Shown: in pieces, positions 16,136-24,298 of the stretch
Numbering within the stretch: the first letter of the stretch is position 1
Layout of the letters: every line of letters begins with the position of its first letter
DNA from: Thalassobacillus cyri
Lineage (GTDB): Bacteria > Bacillota > Bacilli > Bacillales > Halobacillaceae
Assembly (NCBI RefSeq): GCF_900107755.1
Contig: NZ_FNQR01000012.1
Location: forward strand, 1 to 64,000
Direction: 5' to 3'
DNA length: 64,000 nucleotides
Notes under the pieces: generated by a model
Told to the model about the DNA's origin: nothing
Databases searched by the model: none
What the model saw: the letters and a program-made list of their open reading frames with translations, nothing else
Made by a program: the position numbers and the translations under genes

Positions 16136-16744
16136 ATGCGGTATCTTGTCGTTTCTGATATACATGGAGAGATTGATAAACTGGAAAGCGTACTGGATGA
16201 AGCGTACTATGATTCAGATAAAGATCAGCTGATTCTGCTTGGTGATTATATTGACCGGGGACCAGATCCAAAAGCAGTCATCGACAAAGTGAAGGAACTA
16301 GTGGAGAACGATGGAGCTGTTGCGATTAAGGGAAATCACGAAGATATGTTCATTCGTTCGCAATATGAAGCAGAAGCGATAGAGTTATGGAAAATGAATG
16401 GTGCTTCTAGTACATTGAATTCTTATCAGGGAAAAAAGGAAGAACTGAAGGAAGACCAGCAGTGGATGGAGGAAAATCTTGAGCTTTATCACGAAACAGA
16501 CGACTATCTCTTTGTCCACGCTGGACTTGAACCGGAAACCCCGATAGAGGAACAGGAGCAGGATACGATGTTGTGGACGCGTCATACGGACCGGATCGGA
16601 CTGGGTAAAACCGTGGTCCACGGCCATACTCCGGTCAAAGATATAACTTATTACGAAGATCAGATTGATATTGATACCGGCGCGGCTTATGGTGGAAAAC
16701 TGACCCTATTAGAGCTGCCGACGCACGAAGTGTATACTGTATAG
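16136..16744 (+). CDS. Metallophosphoesterase (PrpE/ApaH-like serine/threonine phosphatase)
   Basis: A 202-residue calcineurin-like phosphatase. All metal-binding motifs are present: SDIHGE near the start, LGDYIDRG, KGNHEDM, and VHGHTP near the end. It is most similar to small bacterial diadenosine tetraphosphatase or PrpE-type proteins; the physiological substrate is not defined. AAGGAGG lies 10 bp before the ATG. It ends in the terminator at 16745. Confidence 0.9.
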   Translation: MRYLVVSDIHGEIDKLESVLDEAYYDSDKDQLILLGDYIDRGPDPKAVIDKVKELVENDGAVAIKGNHEDMFIRSQYEAEAIELWKMNGASSTLNSYQGKKEELKEDQQWMEENLELYHETDDYLFVHAGLEPETPIEEQEQDTMLWTRHTDRIGLGKTVVHGHTPVKDITYYEDQIDIDTGAAYGGKLTLLELPTHEVYTV

Positions 16745-16783
16745 AAAAGATGAGCGAGGATCTCAACCTCACTCATCTTTTTT
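16745..16783 (+). terminator. Intrinsic terminator
   Basis: AAAGATGAG-GAGG / CCTC-CTCATCTTTTTT after the phosphatase gene, directly abutting repeat R1 copy 2. Confidence 0.88.
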
Positions 16784-16882
16784 CATACTTTCAGAAAGTT
16801 TAACTTTGTTAAAGGGTTAAAGTATAAGAAAATACTAAGGCTTTCGCCATAAATACTTGGCGACAAGCTAAGTTTTTCTAAT
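16784..16882 (+). repeat. Dispersed hairpin repeat R1, copy 2
   Basis: A 99-bp copy. Its 3' part folds CTTAGGCTTTCGCCA with TGGCGACAAGCTAAG. Ends in TTTTTCTAAT like the other copies. Confidence 0.75.
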
Positions 16883-16887
16883 CTGCA

Positions 16888-17871
16888 TTAATACACTCTG
16901 TCCCCATTAAAAATGGAGTTTTTCACAACCACATAATCGACGTGTTTGATAGCATCAAGATTCGTACCACCTGCATAAGAAATGGCGGACTGGAGGTCCT
17001 GTTCCATTTCGACTAACGTATCTTTTAAGGAACCTTTATGCTCGACGTACATTTTCTTGCCCTCGACGTTTTTCTTTTCGCCTTTTTGAAACTCCGATGC
17101 AGAACCGAAGTATTCTTTGTAGAGCTTGCCGTCCTTTTCAAACGTTTCACCAGGAGAGTCCTCATGCCCGGCGAACAGTGAGCCGATCATGACAAGGGTA
17201 GCGCCGAAACGGATGGATTTGGCTACGTCCCCATGGGTGCGGATACCGCCGTCCGCAATGATCGGTTTACTTGCTGCTTTGGCACACCAGCGGAGCGCAG
17301 CCAGCTGCCAGCCCCCTGTTCCGAAGCCGGTCTTTATTTTAGTAATACAGACCTTTCCTGGTCCGATGCCGACTTTTGTAGCGTCTGCGCCGGCATTTTC
17401 AAGCTCTCTGACCGCTTCCGGAGTACCGACGTTTCCTGCAATGACAAAACTATCGGGAAGATGTTCTTTAATATGATGAATCATCTCAATGACCGCATTG
17501 GAGTGACCATGAGCGATGTCGATTGTGATGAATTCCGGGATTAGGTTTTCTTCAGTTGCCTGTCGGACAAACTCATATTCTTCCGGCTTGACGCCTACGC
17601 TTATGGAGGCGATCAGCCCCCGTGATTTCATGTCTTTTATAAAATCAATGCGCTGTTCTGGCTGGAAGCGGTGCATAATATAGAAGTAGCCGTTTTCTGC
17701 CAGTGTGATAGCGATTTTTTCGTCGATGATTGTCTGCATATTGGCAGGCACAACTGGAAGCTTGAAAGAATATCCTCCTAAGCTGATCTTTGTATCACAT
17801 TCTGATCGGCTGTTTACAACACATTTCGCGGGAATCAGTTGAATATCTTCGTAATCAAACACATTTTCCAT
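16888..17871 (-). CDS. guaC: GMP reductase
   Basis: This 327-residue TIM-barrel enzyme reduces GMP to IMP with NADPH (EC 1.7.1.7), recycling guanine nucleotides. It starts [14 protein letters not shown], has the catalytic Cys 175 in GPGKVCITK, and carries the [13 protein letters not shown] segment typical of the GuaC2 group. The ATG at 17871 is preferred over a GTG at 17880 because TAGGAG is placed correctly. No purine riboswitch was seen in the 5' region. Confidence 0.95.
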   Translation of the reverse strand: MENVFDYEDIQLIPAKCVVNSRSECDTKISLGGYSFKLPVVPANMQTIIDEKIAITLAENGYFYIMHRFQPEQRIDFIKDMKSRGLIASISVGVKPEEYEFVRQATEENLIPEFITIDIAHGHSNAVIEMIHHIKEHLPDSFVIAGNVGTPEAVRELENAGADATKVGIGPGKVCITKIKTGFGTGGWQLAALRWCAKAASKPIIADGGIRTHGDVAKSIRFGATLVMIGSLFAGHEDSPGETFEKDGKLYKEYFGSASEFQKGEKKNVEGKKMYVEHKGSLKDTLVEMEQDLQSAISYAGGTNLDAIKHVDYVVVKNSIFNGDRVY

Positions 17872-18057
17872 GGTTAACACTCCTAAAAGCGAATATTTAA
17901 ATAGTTATAATATAAAACGTTCGCACATGAGGTAATTTACACCATATCATAGAAAATGTCAAAGGTATTCAAGTATGGATCCTGATTTTGTTTAACTCCT
18001 CGTTGTTCCGGTCATAAATAAAGGAAAGCAGTCAAACGGTAAAAAGGTGGTGATCAC

Positions 18058-18711
18058 ATGAAAGTACGGATCGACATGACGTACAAGACCCCCAAAGGGA
18101 CAAAGAGTGCATTCAGTTCAGAAGAAATACAAGCGGCTCAGGCAATTTTGATTGCCGAAGATTTGGAAAAGACCGGACGGGTAAAAGATTTCACCTTCGT
18201 TGATAATCAGGATCACACCTGGAGTTTGAAAGAACTGAAGGAATATATGAAGGGGATTGAAACAGAACCGCATAACATTACGGTTTATTTTGATGGCGGT
18301 TTTGATTTGAAAACAAAAAAGTCAGGGCTTGGGTGCGCGATTTATTATGAGCAGAACGGGAAGTCATATCGGCACAGGAAAAATGCTTTGGTGGACGAAC
18401 TCCATACGAATAATGAAGCAGAATATGCTGCGCTTCATCTGGCATTACAGGAGATGGAGTTCATGGGGGTGCACCACATGTCTGTTGCTATTGTTGGTGA
18501 TTCCCAGGTTGTCATCAATCAGTTGAGTGGAGAATGGCCATGTCTGGAGGATGAATTGTCTAAATGGGCAGACCGCGTGGAAGTTAAAATGGAGCAAATG
18601 GGAATCCAGCCGGAATACAAAGCGGTATCACGAAAACGGAACCGGGAAGCAGATCGACTTGCAACGCAGGCATTGGAAGACACGGAAATCACGAGTACGA
18701 TCGAACTTTAA
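18058..18711 (+). CDS. RNase H-like protein (reverse transcriptase-like annotation)
   Basis: A 217-residue protein with an N-terminal domain (1-75) and a C-terminal RNase H fold. The fold has YFDGGF (first catalytic Asp), NNEAEYAAL (Glu), VGDSQVVI (Asp) and RNREADRLA (last Asp). All four acidic positions are present, so hydrolysis of RNA in RNA-DNA hybrids is likely. It resembles B. subtilis YpeP-type proteins. GGTGGTGATCAC precedes the ATG. It ends at the terminator at 18735. Confidence 0.87.
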   Translation: MKVRIDMTYKTPKGTKSAFSSEEIQAAQAILIAEDLEKTGRVKDFTFVDNQDHTWSLKELKEYMKGIETEPHNITVYFDGGFDLKTKKSGLGCAIYYEQNGKSYRHRKNALVDELHTNNEAEYAALHLALQEMEFMGVHHMSVAIVGDSQVVINQLSGEWPCLEDELSKWADRVEVKMEQMGIQPEYKAVSRKRNREADRLATQALEDTEITSTIEL

Positions 18712-18734
18712 TTTTAATATGGAATGCCTAATCC

Positions 18735-18775
18735 AAAACGCTCTGAGTGTAAAAAACTTAGAGCGTTTCTTTTTT
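18735..18775 (+). terminator. Intrinsic terminator
   Basis: AAACGCTCT-AGT / ACTTAGAGCGTTT with a T-rich tail. The following 18776-18993 contains nothing recognised. Confidence 0.85.
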
Positions 18776-18999
18776 AATGCCTTCATCATCAAAAGACCCT
18801 TTTGCTGAAAAACGGTTTCGATATTATTCAGGATGGCGGATGTAGTCTGGGAAAACTCCGGATGCTGTTTTGTACTCGAAAATCGAACCTGTTAGTAAAG
18901 AAGGAGCATTTTTCAGATAAATTTTGGAAAATAGTATTGTGAATACTCCAATCATTTGAAATAATTGTAATAAAGTGACTGTTGAATGAGGTGATGAAA

Positions 19000-19398
19000 T
19001 TGGGTGCTACAGAAACGCTGGTCCTGTTTTATCCCACGTTGTTTTTATTACTTGGAATCATTGCAGGGATTGGATATAAAATTTCGAAATGCCATATTTG
19101 CCTGGTCGGGTTATTCGGATATCTGCTCGCAAATACCGCGTTCTTTTTCTTTGTGGAAGGGGGGCTTCCTGGTATTGAACGAGATGCGGTTGGTCTGGGC
19201 TTGGAGGTGTTCCAAGGCCTGTCCTGGTCAGAGACAGCGGCCCTCCTGTTTACGCCGAGTATATACTCATTAGCTTATACGTGTTTGCTTTTAATGGGTT
19301 ATTTATATACCGGAGTAGCCGTTGCGATGTCTAGGAAAAATGTCAGTTCGGAATTAAAGGAGGAGGAACATGGGGGCGCTTCTAACGTTGATTGGTGA
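19000..19398 (+). CDS. Small integral membrane protein, unknown function
   Basis: About 132 residues with three hydrophobic segments (LFYPTLFLLLGIIAGIGY, ICLVGLFGYLLANTAFF and YSLAYTCLLLMGYLYTG) and a short charged tail. I do not recognise a family. The AGGTGAT stretch best supports the TTG at 19000; the ATG at 18994 is an alternative. Its end overlaps the start of the next small ORF by 29 bp, with a strong AAGGAGGAGG between them. Confidence 0.6.
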   Translation: MGATETLVLFYPTLFLLLGIIAGIGYKISKCHICLVGLFGYLLANTAFFFFVEGGLPGIERDAVGLGLEVFQGLSWSETAALLFTPSIYSLAYTCLLLMGYLYTGVAVAMSRKNVSSELKEEEHGGASNVDW

Positions 19399-19594
19399 TA
19401 TTTTTGCAGCTATTGCTGGCGGTTTTTCAGAAAAAACCAGAGCGAATAAAGAGAAGAAAAAATTAGATTCCACTTACGTGAGGAATCTAATTTTTTTTAA
19501 GATGAACCCATTATTTCAAAAAGCTATTATAGAGGAATATGCCCAATTTATCAGCCTTTATGTTAAAATTAAGAAAGCTTTTACAACAAGGTGA
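19370..19594 (+). CDS. Small ORF with hydrophobic N-terminus, carrying an internal terminator
   Basis: Begins at an ATG with a very strong AAGGAGGAGG site, reading MGALLTLIGDIFAAIAGGFSE and then a lysine-rich run. The first 31 codons look real. From codon 31 the frame passes through a near-perfect intrinsic terminator (19459-19498). The remaining codons may be untranslated, or the gene may have lost its stop. Length and function are uncertain. Confidence 0.4.
   Translation: MGALLTLIGDIFAAIAGGFSEKTRANKEKKKLDSTYVRNLIFFKMNPLFQKAIIEEYAQFISLYVKIKKAFTTR
19459..19498 (+). terminator. Intrinsic terminator inside the small ORF
   Basis: AAATTAGATTCC / GGAATCTAATTT with eight T. Strong hairpin, overlapped by the 19370 reading frame. 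Confidence 0.85.
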
Positions 19595-19650
19595 TAACTC
19601 CACTTCTAAGTCATAGTCATAAAAAGATGACAAATGATGGAGGGATGTAA

Positions 19651-20430
19651 GTGAAGGTATTACGACTGGGGCATGCGATGTACGTATTGACGAGTAAGAG
19701 TGGGGCGAAGATGTTGATTGACCCGTTTTTCGAGATGAATCCAGGCTGTCCGGAAGAGTATCAAAGCAAGGAATTTTTGGAAACGATTGATACGGTTGTC
19801 CTCACCCATGGCCACTTTGATCATACGAGCGGAGTGTCGAAGATGATGGAGGCGAATCCGGATGCGATGATCATTGCCCAGTATGAGTTGGCGATGATTT
19901 TGCTGCAAAAAGGATATAAAAACGTGATGCCTCTGAATTACGGCGGCCAGTTCAAGCTTCCTGAAGTGGAAGTGACGATGGTGGCAGCAAAACACACGAG
20001 TTCATATGGCGAAACGGAAGGGCAGCCGATGTACGCGGGTGAGCCGTGTGGGTATATTTTCGATTTTGATGATGATCTCACACTCTACCATTCCGGCGAT
20101 ACGGCGATGATGGCTGATATGAAACTGATCCAGGAGGTCTACCAGCCGGATATGGCAATTCTGTCATCAAGCGGCCATTTCACCATGAATCCGAAAGAAG
20201 CGGCATATGTAGTCAGGCATTTGCTTGATGTTAAGAGGGTCATTCCAAGCCATACTTTTCCGTCGAAAGAAAAGGCAGCTTCGGAAGAAACTTTTGACGG
20301 GCTTGTTGAAGCTTTTCCGGTGATTTCCTATATGATCGACCGTGATCAGGAACTGGAAGAACTCCTGAAAGATTATAATCATACGGAAGTTGACGTCCTC
20401 GGGTACGGGGAAGAAAAAGTATATCAATAA
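19651..20430 (+). CDS. UPF0173-type metal-dependent hydrolase (metallo-beta-lactamase fold)
   Basis: A 259-residue metallo-beta-lactamase-fold protein. The metal-binding HGHFDH is at the expected place, with a further HSGD, and SHTF near the end. The substrate is unknown; UPF0173 members are commonly annotated as Zn-dependent hydrolases. The GTG at 19651 follows GGAGGGATG. It stands alone and is convergent with the LTA synthase gene. Confidence 0.9.
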   Translation: MKVLRLGHAMYVLTSKSGAKMLIDPFFEMNPGCPEEYQSKEFLETIDTVVLTHGHFDHTSGVSKMMEANPDAMIIAQYELAMILLQKGYKNVMPLNYGGQFKLPEVEVTMVAAKHTSSYGETEGQPMYAGEPCGYIFDFDDDLTLYHSGDTAMMADMKLIQEVYQPDMAILSSSGHFTMNPKEAAYVVRHLLDVKRVIPSHTFPSKEKAASEETFDGLVEAFPVISYMIDRDQELEELLKDYNHTEVDVLGYGEEKVYQ

Positions 20431-20439
20431 TTCAAGCAT

Positions 20440-20480
20440 AAAAGGAATCCAGAGCACCCGATGCTCTGGATTTCCTTTTA
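20440..20480. terminator. Bidirectional intrinsic terminator
   Basis: AAAGGAATCCAGAGCA / TGCTCTGGATTTCCTTTT stem after the hydrolase gene. Confidence 0.9.
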
Positions 20481-20512
20481 TTCGTTACTCTGCGTGGACA
20501 CCTGCCAGGTAA

Positions 20513-20565
20513 TTTACTAGACACTATAAAAATTTTACCAGACAAAATTAGTAGTTTAGGAGACA
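20513..20565 (-). repeat. 21-bp-pitch repeat array B
   Basis: Three cores (TTTACTAGACA, TTTACCAGACA, TTTAGGAGACA) start at 20513, 20534 and 20555, exactly 21 bp apart. They read as TGTCTAGTAAA on the minus strand. The array sits between two terminators of convergent genes. Confidence 0.85.
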
Positions 20566-20571
20566 ACATAG

Positions 20572-20604
20572 AAAAGCACCTCCTGGATGCCAGGAGGTGC
20601 TTTT
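20572..20604 (-). terminator. Intrinsic terminator of the LTA synthase gene
   Basis: AAAAGCACCTCCTGG / CCAGGAGGTGCTTTT with a 3-base loop, immediately after the ltaS stop. Confidence 0.9.
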
Positions 20605-20613
20605 GCTTCATGT

Positions 20614-22509
20614 TCATTTTTTGCCTTCAAGGTGCTGGTTATCTTCCCAAAAACGGAGCAGGTCACCGTATACCACTTTATCCGAAAGTTGCAGCTCTTT
20701 TTCAGCTTTCTCTTTCAGTGGGGCACAGGTTTTTGTTTCGATTTCTTCTCCGGTCGACTTGTCATAGCAGATATTTTCTTTTGCGGCATACGCATACTTA
20801 TCGGTTACGACGCTACCGTCTCGGAATATAGCAAGATCTTCGCGTTCCTTGGAAAAGAGGTCGACTCCGAATTGGATATCATTACGTTCTTTTACTCCTA
20901 ATAGGTGAAGAATAGTAGGTTTCAAGTCTACCTGGCTGCCCACGGTTTCCATTTCTTTTCCTTCCATACCAGGAATGTGAATGATCAATGGAACTTTCTG
21001 CAGCTGCATTTCCTCGAATGGACGGATTTCTTTATCCAGAATTTCACTCATGGCACGGTTGTGATTATCAGAGATACCGTAATGGTCTCCGTACATGATG
21101 AAAATGGTATCTTCATATTCGCCTTGTTCTTTCATCATATTGAAGAATTTCTTGACGGCTTCGTCCTGATAACGCATCGTCTGGAAGTAACGGTCGACGG
21201 TACCATCTCCGGTTTCTGCCGGTTTGATCATTTTTTCTTCTTCTTTATCCAGGATAAATGGATAGTGATGGGTAAGTGTAATGAACTTAGCATAATACGG
21301 CTTGTCCAACTCTTTGATCATCGGCATGGATTGTTCAAAGAATGGGATATCTTTCAGACCGTAATTGACCGAGTTTTCTTCTGTTACATCGTATTCTTCT
21401 TTCGAGAAGAAACGCTCATAACCAAGCGACTTGTACATGACATCGCGGTTCCAGAATGTGTCATGGTTACCATGGAAAGTCGCAGGCGTATATCCTTCTT
21501 TTTTCAAAATTTCCGGAGTCGCATTGAATTCATTTCCAGCATTCGTTGTGAACACCGCTCCCCGCGGCAATCCATACATCGAGTTATCCAGAAGGAACTC
21601 GGAATCAGATGTTTTCCCTTGTGCGGTATTATGGTAGAAGTTTTTAAAGTAAAAACTATCATCTGCAAGATCATTCAAAAATGGTGTGATTTCCTGGCCA
21701 TGCAGTTTACGGTCAATGACAAAGTTCTGGGTCGATTCAAGTGATACCAGGACCACATTCTTTCCTGCTGCTTTACCATAGTATTTACCTTGTACGCCCA
21801 TTTTACCTTGCTGTCCGTTTACATAGTTCAGCACTTCGGACAACTCATCACTATCTGCAAACACACGCTTCGATGATGTGTTAGCAGTCATGACACTATC
21901 ATAGATGTGATAGTTATAGATTCCTAGAAGCTTGACAAGCTTCATCCGGTCAAATGTCCGAGTCAGCAGCTCAGGACGTTCTTTATCAGCTAAATTCAGG
22001 TTTACCGCAGCAATCCCGATTACTGCTGCATATAGCATGGCAACGGTACGCTTTTTGAAACGCATGCTTGGTTTCGTTTTCTTACTGACCATCCAGGCAA
22101 TCAGGATGACAACATCAATCCAGTAAAGAATATCTGTTGGGTGGATTAACGCCTGGGCGCTTCCCCCCAGCTCGAGAAAGTTCTTATATTGCATCAATAC
22201 CGGCAGCGTGATGAAATCACTGAAAAAGCGGAAATAAACGACGTTGGCAAACAGCACAAAGGTCATAAAAAAGTAGATGACCATAAATGCTTTATTGCGC
22301 AATTTTGGTGAAAAGAAAAACGATAATCCTAAGAAAAAGAGAATCGAACTGATTGGTGTAATGGCTAATATGAATTGTTGGGACTTGTTTTCAATGTCAA
22401 GTGTGAAAGCTGTTTTCAAAGCATAATAGGTTTTTGCCCATAAGAACACGATGGCTACCGTGAAGAATAGCCAGCCTTTCTTTAATAGACTCTTGTAATC
22501 ATTCATCAT
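20614..22509 (-). CDS. ltaS: Lipoteichoic acid synthase family protein
   Basis: This 631-residue enzyme polymerises glycerol phosphate from phosphatidylglycerol onto a glycolipid anchor at the outer membrane face. The N-terminal part (about 12-170) holds five hydrophobic helices, followed by an extracellular alkaline-phosphatase-like domain. The catalytic threonine falls at T300 in GKTSDSEF, the S. aureus number. A metal ligand E258 lies in SLEST, and YGDHYG supplies D and H. AGGAGG precedes a double ATG. Bacilli usually have several paralogues, so this copy may be LtaS, YfnI or YqgS-like. Confidence 0.92.
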   Translation of the reverse strand: MMNDYKSLLKKGWLFFTVAIVFLWAKTYYALKTAFTLDIENKSQQFILAITPISSILFFLGLSFFFSPKLRNKAFMVIYFFMTFVLFANVVYFRFFSDFITLPVLMQYKNFLELGGSAQALIHPTDILYWIDVVILIAWMVSKKTKPSMRFKKRTVAMLYAAVIGIAAVNLNLADKERPELLTRTFDRMKLVKLLGIYNYHIYDSVMTANTSSKRVFADSDELSEVLNYVNGQQGKMGVQGKYYGKAAGKNVVLVSLESTQNFVIDRKLHGQEITPFLNDLADDSFYFKNFYHNTAQGKTSDSEFLLDNSMYGLPRGAVFTTNAGNEFNATPEILKKEGYTPATFHGNHDTFWNRDVMYKSLGYERFFSKEEYDVTEENSVNYGLKDIPFFEQSMPMIKELDKPYYAKFITLTHHYPFILDKEEEKMIKPAETGDGTVDRYFQTMRYQDEAVKKFFNMMKEQGEYEDTIFIMYGDHYGISDNHNRAMSEILDKEIRPFEEMQLQKVPLIIHIPGMEGKEMETVGSQVDLKPTILHLLGVKERNDIQFGVDLFSKEREDLAIFRDGSVVTDKYAYAAKENICYDKSTGEEIETKTCAPLKEKAEKELQLSDKVVYGDLLRFWEDNQHLEGKK

Positions 22510-22677
22510 GATGAACCTCCTGTTAATCTTTCATGACTAGCATAGTAGTTAAATTTAACAAATTTTTCTCGAAAAGTAAACATTTAAACGGGAATTATAA
22601 ACGCTCTAACTTGTTATTCCCATGTAAATGAAAGATTAATCCTATATTTTTATTTTGTAATAGAATGTAAATTTTTA

Positions 22678-22726
22678 TTGACCAAAGTGGTCTAATAGGA
22701 ATATACTAAAGTCGACCGGAGTGGTC
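22678..22726 (+). promoter_or_regulatory. Promoter with two matching operators for the TetR-ABC operon
   Basis: TTGACC (22678-22683) and TATACT (22702-22707) are separated by 18 bp. Two near-identical 13-bp partial palindromes, GACCAAAGTGGTC (22680-22692) and GACCGGAGTGGTC (22714-22726), lie on the -35 box and just after the -10 box. This is a classic arrangement for autorepression by the TetR protein encoded next. Confidence 0.65.
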
Positions 22727-22770
22727 TAAAGCGGATAGGATCTCTATATGGATAGAAGGAGGGGGTCACA

Positions 22771-23391
22771 CTGCCAAAGAAATTCATCAACTTAGATGAG
22801 ATGAAACAGCGGATGATTTTAAATGCGGCTTTTCATGAATTTGCTGAAAAAGGCTTCGAGCAGGCATCAACCAACGCCATTGTCAAAGAAGCCGGCATCG
22901 GAAAAGGAATGCTTTTTTATTATTTTAAAAATAAACAAGGGCTTTATGAATACTTGATTGAATACACGCTCGATGTGATCATTCACGATTATTTAGAGCA
23001 GATTGATACAGAAGAACGGGATTTTATCGAGCGTTTTAAACAAGCTTCCCGTTTAAAAATGAAAGCGTTTCTAGAATACCCGGCTTTGTTCCGATTTGCG
23101 GGAACATTCATGCTGGATGAGGCATCGATTCCTGAAAAACTTAAGCCACGACTGGAAAAATTGCAGCAGCTGGGCTATGCCATGATGTATGAGAACATTG
23201 ATACTTCTCTATTCCGGGATGACGTCGATGTAGAGAAAGCTTTCCAGTTGATCCGCTGGTCAATCGAAGGTTACCAGAATGAATTGAAGCAGCGGCTGCA
23301 AGGAGAGAATCTAGCTGCGATGGACTTTGATCCTTTATGGGAGGAGTTCTATGAATACCTGGAGGTTTTGAGAAAAAGTTTTTATTCCTAA
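22771..23391 (+). CDS. TetR family transcriptional regulator
   Basis: A 206-residue repressor (176 excluding the first 30 nt). The N-terminal HTH reads STNAIVKEAGIGKGMLFYYF, and the rest is an all-helical ligand-binding domain. The strong GAAGGAGGGGG site (22756-22765) points to a CTG start at 22771. That gives MPKKFINLDE, a typical start in this family. The first standard codon, ATG at 22801, has no ribosome binding site. It heads an operon with the ABC exporter, 14 bp ahead of it, and likely represses it. Confidence 0.85.
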   Translation: MPKKFINLDEMKQRMILNAAFHEFAEKGFEQASTNAIVKEAGIGKGMLFYYFKNKQGLYEYLIEYTLDVIIHDYLEQIDTEERDFIERFKQASRLKMKAFLEYPALFRFAGTFMLDEASIPEKLKPRLEKLQQLGYAMMYENIDTSLFRDDVDVEKAFQLIRWSIEGYQNELKQRLQGENLAAMDFDPLWEEFYEYLEVLRKSFYS

Positions 23392-23404
23392 GGGAGGGGT
23401 CAGG

Positions 23405-24298
23405 ATGACTGTGTTAACAACCAATAGTCTGACAAAGCACTTTGGTAAGGTCAAAGCACTCAATGGGGTTGATATCGAGGTTCGGGAAGGTGAAGTGTTT
23501 GGGTTTATCGGTCCGAACGGTGCAGGTAAATCGACGACGCTCCGGATTTTGCTCGGCATGCTGAAAGCGACAGATGGGAGTGCCACGATTTTCGGAAAGG
23601 ATGCCTGGAATGATGCGGTTCAGCTCCATGAACGGATTGCCTATGTGCCGGGGGATGTGAATCTATGGCCAAACCTCACTGGTGGTGAGGTCATCGATCT
23701 GTTCATCAAACTTCGAGGCGGCAAGCGGACAGAGCGCCGCGACGAGTTGATCCAACGGTTTCAATTGGATCCCACGAAAAAATGCCGGGCGTATTCAAAA
23801 GGGAACCGTCAAAAAGTAGCGCTGGTTGCTGCTTTTTCCTCTGATGCTGACCTGTATATATTGGATGAACCGACCTCCGGGCTCGATCCTTTGATGGAAC
23901 GCGTCTTTCAGGAATGTGTCAATGAAGTGAAGCAGCAAGGAAAAAGTGTGCTCTTGTCGAGTCATATTTTATCAGAAGTGGAAAAGTTATGTGATCGGGT
24001 CGCCATCATCCGGGACGGACGAATCATTGAATCCGGCTCACTTGCTGACATGCGCCACCTGACGAGAACGCAGCTCCTTGTAGAAACAAGGCAGCCAATG
24101 ACAGAGCTATCTTCACAGCCTGGTGTCCACCATGTAGAAGAAAAAGGGAGCGCTTTCGTTTTTCAGGTGGATTCAGAAAAGCTGGATCAGGTACTTTCTT
24201 ATATCAGTACGTTTGGCATCGTCAAAATAGAAAGTGCACCACCGACCCTTGAGGATTTATTTATGCGCCACTATGAAGGAGTGGGAGGGGAAGGGTAA
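23405..24298 (+). CDS. ABC transporter ATP-binding protein
   Basis: A 297-residue ATPase of the DRA/ABC-2 drug-export group. Walker A GPNGAGKSTT, a modified signature YSKGNRQKVALVAAF and Walker B LYILDEPTSGLDP are all intact, followed by the H-loop SSHIL. Energises the permease encoded immediately downstream. The stop overlaps the permease ATG (TAATG), so the two are translationally coupled. Substrate is unknown; the tetronasin/antibiotic exporters have a similar layout. Confidence 0.93.
   Translation: MTVLTTNSLTKHFGKVKALNGVDIEVREGEVFGFIGPNGAGKSTTLRILLGMLKATDGSATIFGKDAWNDAVQLHERIAYVPGDVNLWPNLTGGEVIDLFIKLRGGKRTERRDELIQRFQLDPTKKCRAYSKGNRQKVALVAAFSSDADLYILDEPTSGLDPLMERVFQECVNEVKQQGKSVLLSSHILSEVEKLCDRVAIIRDGRIIESGSLADMRHLTRTQLLVETRQPMTELSSQPGVHHVEEKGSAFVFQVDSEKLDQVLSYISTFGIVKIESAPPTLEDLFMRHYEGVGGEG

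Noticed and set aside
20905-21744. Long open frame (279 codons) antisense to the LTA synthase gene
   Set aside because: It lies wholly inside the conserved ltaS coding region, has no ribosome binding site, and its length follows from codon bias of the real gene.
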